DNA of 53,997 nucleotides from Candidatus Poribacteria bacterium (GTDB lineage: Bacteria; Poribacteria; WGA-4E; WGA-3G), in NCBI GenBank assembly GCA_022827185.1, contig JAJDTM010000011.1, forward strand, positions 1-53,997, read 5' to 3'. The notes below the pieces were generated by a model, which worked only from the letters and a program-made list of their open reading frames with translations, searched no databases and was not told the origin of the DNA. The position numbers and the translations under genes were made by a program. Shown here piece by piece: positions 26,267-33,582 of the stretch. Within the stretch, counting starts at the first letter, position 1; every line of letters starts with the position of its first letter.

Positions 26267-26938
26267 ATGAATAATAGGTTCGTCAAGATTGGTGAAGCTG
26301 CTAAACTACTTGGTGTATCCGTTCAGGCACTTCGGAATTGGGAGTTAGAAGGCAAAATAATGCCGTCCCATAGAACACCGGGCGGTCAAAGAATGTATGA
26401 TTTAGCAGAACTACTTGGTACTAACGATAAAACGTATCCTACGATTGCTTATGCCAGAGTCTCGAGCAATGATCAAAAGGAGGATTTAGAGCGTCAGCAT
26501 GCTGTCCTTGAAGCGTTTTGTAATAAGAATGGGTGGCAAACTGAAATCATAAGAGACCTTGGCAGTGGTATGAACTACAACAAAAGAGGACTTTCGCGCC
26601 TTCTTGAACGGATTGTGCAGGGTCAAATGTCCCGATTAGTCCTTACACATAAGGATAGACTTTTGAGATTCGGTGCAGACTTGATATTTCGTATCTGCGA
26701 ACTCAAAGGTATTGAGGTAGTTATTATCAACAAAGGTGAGCAGCCGTCCTTTGAGGAAGAACTCACCTGTGACGTAATGGAAATCATGACAGTTTTCTGT
26801 GCGAAACTCTATGGTAGACGTTCTCATAAGTCTAAGAAGTTAGCTGAAAAAATAGAGAATATCGTATCAGAAGAAAAACCACAACTGGAGTTAGAGTTTG
26901 GAACGCCGAAGTCAACAGATAGAACTGAATCCGAATAA
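26267..26938 (+). CDS. tnpA: IS607 transposase TnpA (serine recombinase)
   Basis: A 223-residue IS607-type recombinase. The N-terminus is a MerR-like helix-turn-helix (VKIGEAAKLLGVSVQALRNWELEGKI, residues 6-31) followed by the wing HRTPGGQRMYD. The resolvase domain starts at about 58 with YARVSS; the nucleophile is Ser66. Downstream are DLERQ, ERIVQGQMSRLVLTHKDRLLRFG and the long E-helix near the C-terminus. It cuts and joins DNA through a serine-phosphate bond and drives transposition. Its 3' end overlaps tnpB by 41 bases in another frame. Confidence 0.9.
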   Translation: MNNRFVKIGEAAKLLGVSVQALRNWELEGKIMPSHRTPGGQRMYDLAELLGTNDKTYPTIAYARVSSNDQKEDLERQHAVLEAFCNKNGWQTEIIRDLGSGMNYNKRGLSRLLERIVQGQMSRLVLTHKDRLLRFGADLIFRICELKGIEVVIINKGEQPSFEEELTCDVMEIMTVFCAKLYGRRSHKSKKLAEKIENIVSEEKPQLELEFGTPKSTDRTESE

Positions 26939-27986
26939 CAAGCAATCCACGCTTATGTCTCAACATGCGGGGTATGCCCGTGTTGCGTTCAACTTCGGTC
27001 TGTCGTCATTCAAAGTTGGACTCGATAACGACGAATGGCGAACCTATGTTGATATAAAGCGTGAGTTTAACGCAGTTAAGCATGACGCGTTTGACTGGTG
27101 TAAGGAACTTTCACAGAATGCGTCTAAAAACGCTATTCATAACCTCGGTGACGCAGTAACACGCTGGAAGAAAGGACAAAACAGTTTCCCTGTCTATAAG
27201 AAACGATCTGATAAAATATCTTATCAAGCGGACAATGGAACAGGAACTGTTGAAGTTCATAAGAACCGTATAAATCTGCCCAAGATCGGTTGGGTGCGAA
27301 TGCGTGAAGAACTGCGTTACAAAGGCAGAATCAGTAAAGTTGTTGTCTCCAAACGCAATAATCGCTGGTGTGTCTCTATCCTCATAGATTGTGATATCAG
27401 CAACTTCAACTATCAACCCCCTCTGTTTGATAACAAAGCACCGATGGGTATTGACGTAGGTATCAATACACTTGCTACCTGTTCTAATGGTGATACCTAC
27501 GACAATCCACGTCCGCTAAGGCGATATGAACGCAAACTCGCACGTGCCAACCGCGCTTTGTCGCGTAAGATAAAAGGTTCGCAGAACTGGCAGAAAGCGA
27601 AAGCCGTCTTATCAGGTGTGCATGATCGGATCGCTTGTATCCGTGAGGACGCTCACCACCAAGCGAGTATACGGATTGTCCGTAAAGCAAGTGCTATCGG
27701 TATTGAGACGCTGAATATCAGTGGACTCCTAAAGAACCGAAAACTTGCCAAGGCACTCTCGGATTCGGCACTCTCACGCTTTCTGACGATGCTCAAATAC
27801 AAGGCGGATAGACGAGGGATACCGATAACAGAAGCAGATCAGTTCTTTGCGAGTAGTAAAATTTGTAGCAACTGCGGACATAAGAAAAAAGACTTAGGAC
27901 TCTCAGATAGACAATATCACTGCTCCGAATGTGGATTGGATATTGATAGAGACCTTAACGCTGCGATCAACCTGTGTCCCGCTTGA
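26898..27986 (+). CDS. tnpB: TnpB RNA-guided nuclease of IS607 element
   Basis: A 362-residue TnpB. The RuvC catalytic residues appear complete: Asp186 (GIDVGIN), Glu270 (IGIETLN) and Asp350 (DIDRDLNAAIN). A zinc finger between the last two motifs has Cys323, Cys326, Cys342 and Cys345. The start is TTG at 26898, inside tnpA, with no better start downstream that keeps the usual N-terminal beta-strand (QIELNPNNKQ). TnpB uses an omega RNA made from the element's right end to cut DNA at donor sites and helps to keep the element. The intact triad suggests an active nuclease. Confidence 0.9.
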   Translation: MERRSQQIELNPNNKQSTLMSQHAGYARVAFNFGLSSFKVGLDNDEWRTYVDIKREFNAVKHDAFDWCKELSQNASKNAIHNLGDAVTRWKKGQNSFPVYKKRSDKISYQADNGTGTVEVHKNRINLPKIGWVRMREELRYKGRISKVVVSKRNNRWCVSILIDCDISNFNYQPPLFDNKAPMGIDVGINTLATCSNGDTYDNPRPLRRYERKLARANRALSRKIKGSQNWQKAKAVLSGVHDRIACIREDAHHQASIRIVRKASAIGIETLNISGLLKNRKLAKALSDSALSRFLTMLKYKADRRGIPITEADQFFASSKICSNCGHKKKDLGLSDRQYHCSECGLDIDRDLNAAINLCPA

Positions 27987-28146
27987 CCTCTAAACCGTCG
28001 CCACGAGTTGCGAGGAGACGCTAAACGCCTGTGGAGTCCGTGTAAGACCTCAAATGTGAGTGCAGTGGACGTTGAATCAGGAAGTAGACACAAAGCACAA
28101 TCTCCTGTAGGTTTTTATAGGTTTTTGTGATTTTGATAGGTTTTAC
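27960..28146 (+). ncRNA. Likely omega (right-end) RNA of the IS607 element
   Basis: Known TnpB systems make their guide RNA from the 3' end of tnpB through the right end of the element. This stretch has several short complementary segments, such as gtcgccacgag with the later gtggag, and ends in the taggttttt repeats. The guide would be the bases just beyond the right end. Borders are inferred, not seen. Confidence 0.4.
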
Positions 28147-28391
28147 ACAACGGCATACTTAATAACCTAAGCTGTCTATAACCTTTTAGGTAGCAACTTG
28201 GGTTAAATACCTGTGAGATATCAACCTCATTCGAGAGTGTAAAGTTTTTGTCGTTGCCACGCGTTTAACTCCTAAGACAGATAAACTGCCTTGTATCCCT
28301 CTGGTGAGAGATATGCTCTTAAAGACCATTTTTTAGCCGTTTTCGGGCATAATCTGAGAAATAAAAAAGAAAGTGGTTATGAAACTGTGTG
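28147..28391. other. Intergenic, no gene recognised
   Basis: Lies between the right end of the IS607 element and the stop of the second beta-propeller gene. No reading frame with family support, and no strong promoter or terminator was noticed. It may contain former flanking sequence of the original tandem propeller genes. Confidence 0.4.
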
Positions 28392-29393
28392 CTACTCCGG
28401 GGGCTTCTTCATCTGTGCCCATAGCGTGCTAAGTTTCGCCGCTGCGGAAACCGAGAGGCTATTGTGGGGTGTCCAATCCATACTCCAGTTATCACTCGGA
28501 TGATCGGTGAGATTGGTTATCCGCCCATTACTGAGACGATACTTATAGATTTTGAAGATGCCGGATTTATTGACTAAACCATTCGGCACAGCAGCGAAAA
28601 GGACAGCATCGCCATCATCTGCCCAGCAGACGGCATCAATCTTCCAGTTTTTGGGTGTATCTAACACCTTTAGATGGCGGGTGCGCTTATTGACAATGAG
28701 GATCGAGTTAGCAACGCGTCCTTTGCCGGCTGCGAACTCCGACTCGTTATAGACAATTTGTTGTCCATCCGGGGACCAATGCGGATCATAACTCAGTATC
28801 ATTCCACCGAAGGCACCGCGCCGGGGTTGCCTGATCAGTGGATGGTTATTCCGACCATCAGCATCCATGATGTAAATGTGCGTGCCCTCTCCGGCTCTCG
28901 CGAATTCATAGGCGATCTCTTTCCCATCGGGAGACCAACTCGGTGATGATGCGGAGCCCAAATCTGTGAGTTGTCGGATTTTACGCGTCGCAAGCTCTAT
29001 AACAAAGATTTCTAAGGTTGTGTGTTCCGCACGTTCAAATACCAGATATTTCCCGTCTGGCAACCAACACGGAAAACCGTCCTGCTTGGGATGTTGAGTA
29101 AGATTCCGTTGCTGGGTGCCATCGGCATTCATCACGAACACATCATATTGTTGCCATTTGTTGGGTTGGGTTGTATGTAAGTCCATCATAAAGGCAATCT
29201 GCCTACCATCGGGTGACCATCTTGGACTTCCAACGCTCAATGGCGTATCTGTAAGTCTACGGACATTGCTACCATCATCGTTCATGACATAAATGTTTCG
29301 TTTTCCATCTCGATCGGAGAGGAAAGTGATGTCGGCTAAAGCGGGGATTGCAACCAGCAAGAAAAGACAGGTGTGTATCGAAAGTCTCAGCAT
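28392..29393 (-). CDS. Secreted TolB-like beta-propeller with C-terminal motif (paralogue)
   Basis: A 333-residue secreted protein with signal peptide ending IPALA. PD40 blades include RWSPDGRQIAF, CWLPDGKYLVF, SWSPDGKEIAY, HWSPDGQQIVY and CWADDGDAVLF, and it closes with NWSMDWTPHNSLSV followed by KLSTLWAQMKKPPE. The layout matches the protein at 24923-25951 almost domain for domain, so the two are paralogues parted by the IS607 element. AGGAG lies before the ATG at 29393. No sigma54 site was found upstream of this copy, so the two are probably regulated differently. Confidence 0.82.
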   Translation of the reverse strand: MLRLSIHTCLFLLVAIPALADITFLSDRDGKRNIYVMNDDGSNVRRLTDTPLSVGSPRWSPDGRQIAFMMDLHTTQPNKWQQYDVFVMNADGTQQRNLTQHPKQDGFPCWLPDGKYLVFERAEHTTLEIFVIELATRKIRQLTDLGSASSPSWSPDGKEIAYEFARAGEGTHIYIMDADGRNNHPLIRQPRRGAFGGMILSYDPHWSPDGQQIVYNESEFAAGKGRVANSILIVNKRTRHLKVLDTPKNWKIDAVCWADDGDAVLFAAVPNGLVNKSGIFKIYKYRLSNGRITNLTDHPSDNWSMDWTPHNSLSVSAAAKLSTLWAQMKKPPE

Positions 29394-29860
29394 GATTTTT
29401 CTCCTGTGAGGGGTTCTGCGTGGGTAGATTTGGAAAAATCTGATATGAGCAGTGAATCCAACCCAAGGATGGCAAGGATTGTGAGCAAACTTTTATATCG
29501 CATCCTTAAATTCCTTCTTCATTTTCTTTTTTCGTGTTATTGAAAGTTAGATAGAAATCAGATCCAATCGCCTGTTATTGATATATACCTGAAAAGCAGA
29601 AAGTTTAGGGTACTTATGCTTTTTTTCTAATTTTTTTCACAGGGTGCGCTTAAAGAGCGAGTTTCTTGTCAGAATTCAGCATCATAAGAGAAAAAATGAG
29701 AAGGGTTCATGACAGAATAATGTGCAAATTGTATGCCATCCACGATTCCACAGGAAATCGACAAATTTCGACGCGTTCTGGGTGTATTTTGTGCTGCACC
29801 GTCCATTTATTGAACATTTTTGTGGTAACTTTTACAACAACCGCTACACCCCAAAATGCG

Positions 29861-29915
29861 GAAAAAATAAAAAGGCGGTTGCTCGTCAGCTATATTGCTG
29901 GGTCGAGCAACCGCC
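29861..29915 (-). terminator. Rho-independent terminator of the PhyH/phosphatase operon
   Basis: Twelve-base arms ggcggttgctcg (29874-29885) and cgagcaaccgcc (29904-29915) with a nested small hairpin (cagc/gctg). On the minus strand the stem is followed by a T-rich run (reverse of 29861-29873). It lies about 265 bases beyond the stop of the PhyH gene. Confidence 0.75.
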
Positions 29916-30030
29916 ACTGCTTATGAAGTGCGATGCGATGATTAGCGATTGGTAAAGAGAACTTTGTGGCAATTCGGTGTGTGCTACGTCAGACAGACTA
30001 GCAATCGATAATTCGCTGGTTCCGAAAGTT

Positions 30031-30051
30031 GGTGAGGTTTCAAACCTCACC
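30031..30051. repeat. Palindrome of the gaggtttcaaacctc family
   Basis: Arms ggtgaggttt and aaacctcacc around a single C, related to 1014-1040. Confidence 0.6.
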
Positions 30052-30179
30052 GCGGATTGGAGCTCTGAAACGTAACACCAAACTGGTACCTACAGGTGCG
30101 TTCTGCCCCACCCAATCTACAATCTAAGCAAAAACCGGTTTTTCGACAACGGAGAAAAACCGAGCAGAAACCCAATAGT

Positions 30180-31376
30180 TTAAAAATCAAACTGGTGTCG
30201 GCTTTGATGGCACGCCTTGCCTTTGCCACGAATAACATCTGCCTGATGCCATGTATTAACAGCGTGGCAGATAGTGTCGCTTTCACCGAGCCGTTGCTGC
30301 AGCTCAGACTTTGTAAACCAGTCGTAGTCGCCATTTGCGAGTCTATCAAGGTCAAGGTTCTCATCGGAAAAACCGTAGATTCGGCAGATACCGTCCTCTT
30401 CTTCAACATCTTCAATGTAGGACATCCACGACACTTCCAAATCGAGTTGTGTCTTAGCGAGTGCTTGCAGAGAACCGATCCGGGCGCCGACATCCCAACC
30501 GACGAGTTTCTCCTCTTCCCAACCTTCGCCACCCGGCAATTCAGTGTCGCTGCGCAACAAGAATTTTGATTCCTGACTTGATGTATCTTCAATGAGAAGA
30601 CGTGTCGTCGTAATCGGTTTGTCGAAACAGACGGGTATCAGGCGTTTGCCGTCATCACTTAACGCCTCCAATGCAGCGGGGTTGTAAGGATAATATCCGG
30701 CTGCCGGGGGCGCGTTCACTGCACAATACTTATTGAAAATACCGCATCGGTCTTCAGTTGTCGTTCCTGCAGGTGCTTTGTGCCAGACGTGCTCGTTCAC
30801 CACAAGTAAATCGCCTGCCTTGAGTTCCGGGTCAATAAAAGGTGCTAATTCTTTAGCATCGGGACGGTTGAGATCCAAGATGTGCGCGTCGGGGTCAATC
30901 ACCTGCATCAGTTTATGGGATTTGGGAGACACGAGAAAGGGACCGTATTCCGTATCGAAATCCGTCAACGGAATGATGGCAAATACCCAATTCATCGACG
31001 AACCGACAGGTCGCCAGCGTTTGTAATCGCAATGCGCACCGGCACCTTTATCGCCGGGTGTCCGCAGATACGCGACATAAGCGGTGAGATACGAGGGGTG
31101 ACCGAGTGCAGCCTCAACAGTACCAACAACTGTCGGATGTTCGGCGATTGCGGTGAGTCCCGGATCAGCGAGCCGATTGCCACTGACGGTGTATTTCGCC
31201 GGTTGCGGATACTGAAGCGTTAATGGGTAAGCATCGCGTTTCACCGCTTGTTGGACGGTTCGCCGTAGTTCATCCGCTTCTTTCGCGGATAAAACATTAC
31301 GTACGATTATATAACCGTCCTCATGGTAGTCCGCGATTTGCTGTTCGGTGAGAGATGGGGTTATGGTCGCAGTCAT
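30180..31376 (-). CDS. PhyH dioxygenase fused to a Nudix-like domain
   Basis: A 398-residue protein. The start at 31376 follows AGGAGG by seven bases. The N-terminal 1-235 is a phytanoyl-CoA dioxygenase domain with His115 and Asp117 (GAHCDYKRW), distal His199 (NEHVWHK) and Arg210. Residues about 255-390 look like a Nudix fold: RLLIEDTSSQESKFLLRSD, then LPGGEGWEEEKLVGWD, then a late YDWFTKSELQQRL. The Nudix box lacks the REUXEE core, so this half is probably a binding module rather than a hydrolase. It hydroxylates an unknown compound using iron and 2-oxoglutarate. It is the last gene of a minus-strand cluster. Confidence 0.82.
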   Translation of the reverse strand: MTATITPSLTEQQIADYHEDGYIIVRNVLSAKEADELRRTVQQAVKRDAYPLTLQYPQPAKYTVSGNRLADPGLTAIAEHPTVVGTVEAALGHPSYLTAYVAYLRTPGDKGAGAHCDYKRWRPVGSSMNWVFAIIPLTDFDTEYGPFLVSPKSHKLMQVIDPDAHILDLNRPDAKELAPFIDPELKAGDLLVVNEHVWHKAPAGTTTEDRCGIFNKYCAVNAPPAAGYYPYNPAALEALSDDGKRLIPVCFDKPITTTRLLIEDTSSQESKFLLRSDTELPGGEGWEEEKLVGWDVGARIGSLQALAKTQLDLEVSWMSYIEDVEEEDGICRIYGFSDENLDLDRLANGDYDWFTKSELQQRLGESDTICHAVNTWHQADVIRGKGKACHQSRHQFDF

Positions 31377-31437
31377 AACGGAACCTCCTTTTGAAAAATA
31401 ATAGCACAATTCACTGTAGGTTTGGACGTGTGACAAG

Positions 31438-33528
31438 TTACTTTACCTTAATGACAACGAGTGTTACATCATCTGCCTGCGGTGCTCCATCCGCCCAAGA
31501 CATGCTGGCATTGAAGAGATGATCAATAATCGCTTTCGGGGATTGATCCGCGACCTCTTCAAATAGTTCCTTCGTTTTTGGATAGTCTAACATTTCGTTT
31601 TCAGGGTTCAACATCTCAGGCAGGCCATCACTCATCAGCAAGATCGTATCACCGCTCTGGAGATCGAACGGTGCTTCTTGTCGCTCGGCTCCGATGAACC
31701 CACCCAACGGCATTCCCTCAAGGAGTATCTCCTCAACAAGGTCTTCGTCCGCTCGATAGATGAGTGCCGGTGGCATTCCTGCACCCGCAAGTGTCAATCT
31801 ATTGTTGTCGAATGTAGCAAGCACCATCGCCATGTACAACCGTTTCAGATTCATGCTCTTAATACCCTGCGAGATCCGTTCAAGTGTCTCCAAGTTCCCT
31901 GCTTCCGGTGCTGATGTCTTGAAAAGGCTCTTAACAGCGGACACAACAAGTCCGGCGTTCATGCCGTGTCCTGTCGCGTCTCCAATTGCAAGGGTGAGCT
32001 GCTCGTCGTCCCTGATATTATAGTCATAATAGTCGCCGCCGACCTCTGTCGCTGGTCGCATCTCAAAGGCGACATCAAGGTTCGGTAGTTGTGGCGCAGC
32101 TTGCGGCAACATCGACATTTGTAACTGACGCGCTTCTTCCAATTCCTCTGTTTTGCGGGTGTTTTCGACCTCCAAGAGCTGACGCTCAAGCACTTCTGTT
32201 TCAAGTTTTCGGTGTATTCTGGAGAAGTCGCGAGCAAGGTAAACCGACATCGAAAAAAGCGGGGCGAGGGTGATCGCGAGGGTACTAAATTGCCAGTTTA
32301 TATTTTCAACAAATCCTGTATATGAGACCAAAAAAGCGAACACGACGGGAAGGATAATAGGCATGAGCGAGCCAAGTCCGAAGATCCACGCGCCGTCTTT
32401 TTTCTTAAAGATGGCAACGATAATCATCCGTGCCATCTCTAAAAACGTGAGCATCGCAAACAGAAAGCAGCAGATGATGGCTAATCCGAGATTGATCGAC
32501 GACGCAAAGACAACGCCAGCCACCTCAATCGTTGACTGCAACTCACCTTGACTGAATAACGGAAAGCCTGTCCTGAGGCTAAACAGGCCAAAGCAGAGTA
32601 TCAGAACCCAACCAACAAGAAAGAACCAAAACAGTTTGGGCAACTTCGGATAAAAAATCGTGTAGAGAAATAACATGCCCGACAAAAACATCAGCACATA
32701 CACACACACAAGCAGGCGCAGCAAATACAGAGTTTCCGTCACACCTGTTGCTACCAAGAAAAATTGGGAGATCAGAAAAACAAAGACCCCGATACTTCCT
32801 GTTGAGAGCGCGAAATACAGATTTTCTCGTGCACGTGGATAAAAGAAAAACAGCAACAAATGTTGCAGCATCATGAAAATCAGAATCGCCGTCCATACCA
32901 TCTGCAAAGTGGTGCCGCTGCGAACGATGTTGACACGGCCTTTAATGCCGGAATTCAAGGGACCGATCTGAAGCAAGAATCCGAGCGTGGGGGTCAACTG
33001 ATACGAAGAGAAGTTAGAATACCGAACGGCGATAACATGGTCCGTTTTACCAGAAAACGAGATTACCTGCGGGTTTCGCTCCCAATAAGATTCCTCCTCC
33101 TCTTTTCTATTTCCGACTTTACCGAAGGTATAAATCAACTCACCATCAAGATAGACTTCAGAGGCACCCGCGTGATACGCTACATGAAGTGCTAACGGCG
33201 TATGCCAGAGCTGTTCATCTGGGACAGAGAGATGAAGCCTGAACCAACCGATACCTTCCCAACCACTGCTCGGTATTTCATTTAGAGACAACTCTGTACT
33301 CGTGGATTCCCACCCGGTATCGTCAAAAGCTGGATCTGCCCATTCCGGATTATCGCCCGGGTGATATTTCCAAGTTGTAAGCAAAGCACCTCCGTCATCT
33401 ATATCATCTAACGTCAGGACGCGTATACCGGTAACCGGCACAGGTTCACTATCTTGCGCAGGTGCTTGATAGATGAATCCGAATACCGTTAGAGTGAGAT
33501 GGAATAGTAGAATCAACTTATGTTTCAT
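31438..33528 (-). CDS. 7TM receptor-type PP2C/SpoIIE serine phosphatase (copy 1)
   Basis: A 696-residue membrane protein. A signal peptide (ending APAQ) leads to a periplasmic jelly-roll domain (about 35-190; DPAFDDTGWEST, GIGWFRLHLSVPDE, EVYLDGELIYTFG). Seven membrane helices follow (about 205-425), then a coiled coil (ARDFSRIHRKLETEVLERQ) and an RsbU-like PP2C domain (MLPQAAPQLPNL, VGGDYYDY, IGDATGHGMNAGLV, LLMSDGLPE, DDVTLVVIK) with the metal-binding Asp residues. It probably senses a periplasmic signal and dephosphorylates an anti-anti-sigma protein, but no partner is encoded nearby. It is a tandem duplicate of the gene at 33583-35613. Confidence 0.87.
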   Translation of the reverse strand: MKHKLILLFHLTLTVFGFIYQAPAQDSEPVPVTGIRVLTLDDIDDGGALLTTWKYHPGDNPEWADPAFDDTGWESTSTELSLNEIPSSGWEGIGWFRLHLSVPDEQLWHTPLALHVAYHAGASEVYLDGELIYTFGKVGNRKEEEESYWERNPQVISFSGKTDHVIAVRYSNFSSYQLTPTLGFLLQIGPLNSGIKGRVNIVRSGTTLQMVWTAILIFMMLQHLLLFFFYPRARENLYFALSTGSIGVFVFLISQFFLVATGVTETLYLLRLLVCVYVLMFLSGMLFLYTIFYPKLPKLFWFFLVGWVLILCFGLFSLRTGFPLFSQGELQSTIEVAGVVFASSINLGLAIICCFLFAMLTFLEMARMIIVAIFKKKDGAWIFGLGSLMPIILPVVFAFLVSYTGFVENINWQFSTLAITLAPLFSMSVYLARDFSRIHRKLETEVLERQLLEVENTRKTEELEEARQLQMSMLPQAAPQLPNLDVAFEMRPATEVGGDYYDYNIRDDEQLTLAIGDATGHGMNAGLVVSAVKSLFKTSAPEAGNLETLERISQGIKSMNLKRLYMAMVLATFDNNRLTLAGAGMPPALIYRADEDLVEEILLEGMPLGGFIGAERQEAPFDLQSGDTILLMSDGLPEMLNPENEMLDYPKTKELFEEVADQSPKAIIDHLFNASMSWADGAPQADDVTLVVIKVK

Positions 33529-33582
33529 TTTAAAAACCGAAGGTAATAGCACAATTCGCAGGACACTTAGACGGGAAACAAA

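Larger units (their letters stand above)
26160..28146 (+). mobile_element. IS607-family insertion sequence (tnpA, tnpB)
   Basis: A complete-looking element with overlapping serine-recombinase tnpA and tnpB. The left end holds acaaaaacctactaaaacct (26171-26190) and the right end holds taggtttttataggtttttg (28108-28127), inverted copies of one short unit, plus a third partial unit ending near 28146. Exact borders cannot be fixed because IS607 elements make no target duplication. It separates two paralogous beta-propeller genes. Confidence 0.75.
29394..30179. other. Intergenic region with terminator and palindrome
   Basis: About 785 bases with no gene I can support. It holds a strong minus-strand terminator (29861-29915), a palindrome (30031-30051), and A/T-rich sequence near 29500-29650. 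The short open frames inside have no family resemblance. Confidence 0.5.

Noticed and set aside
29666..29955. Short overlapping open frames in the gap before the PhyH gene
   Set aside because: They run into a terminator hairpin, lack ribosome sites and resemble no family.
30096..30569. 157-residue plus-strand open frame opposite the PhyH/Nudix gene
   Set aside because: It is the mirror of a well-supported gene, with no signal, domain or ribosome site of its own.
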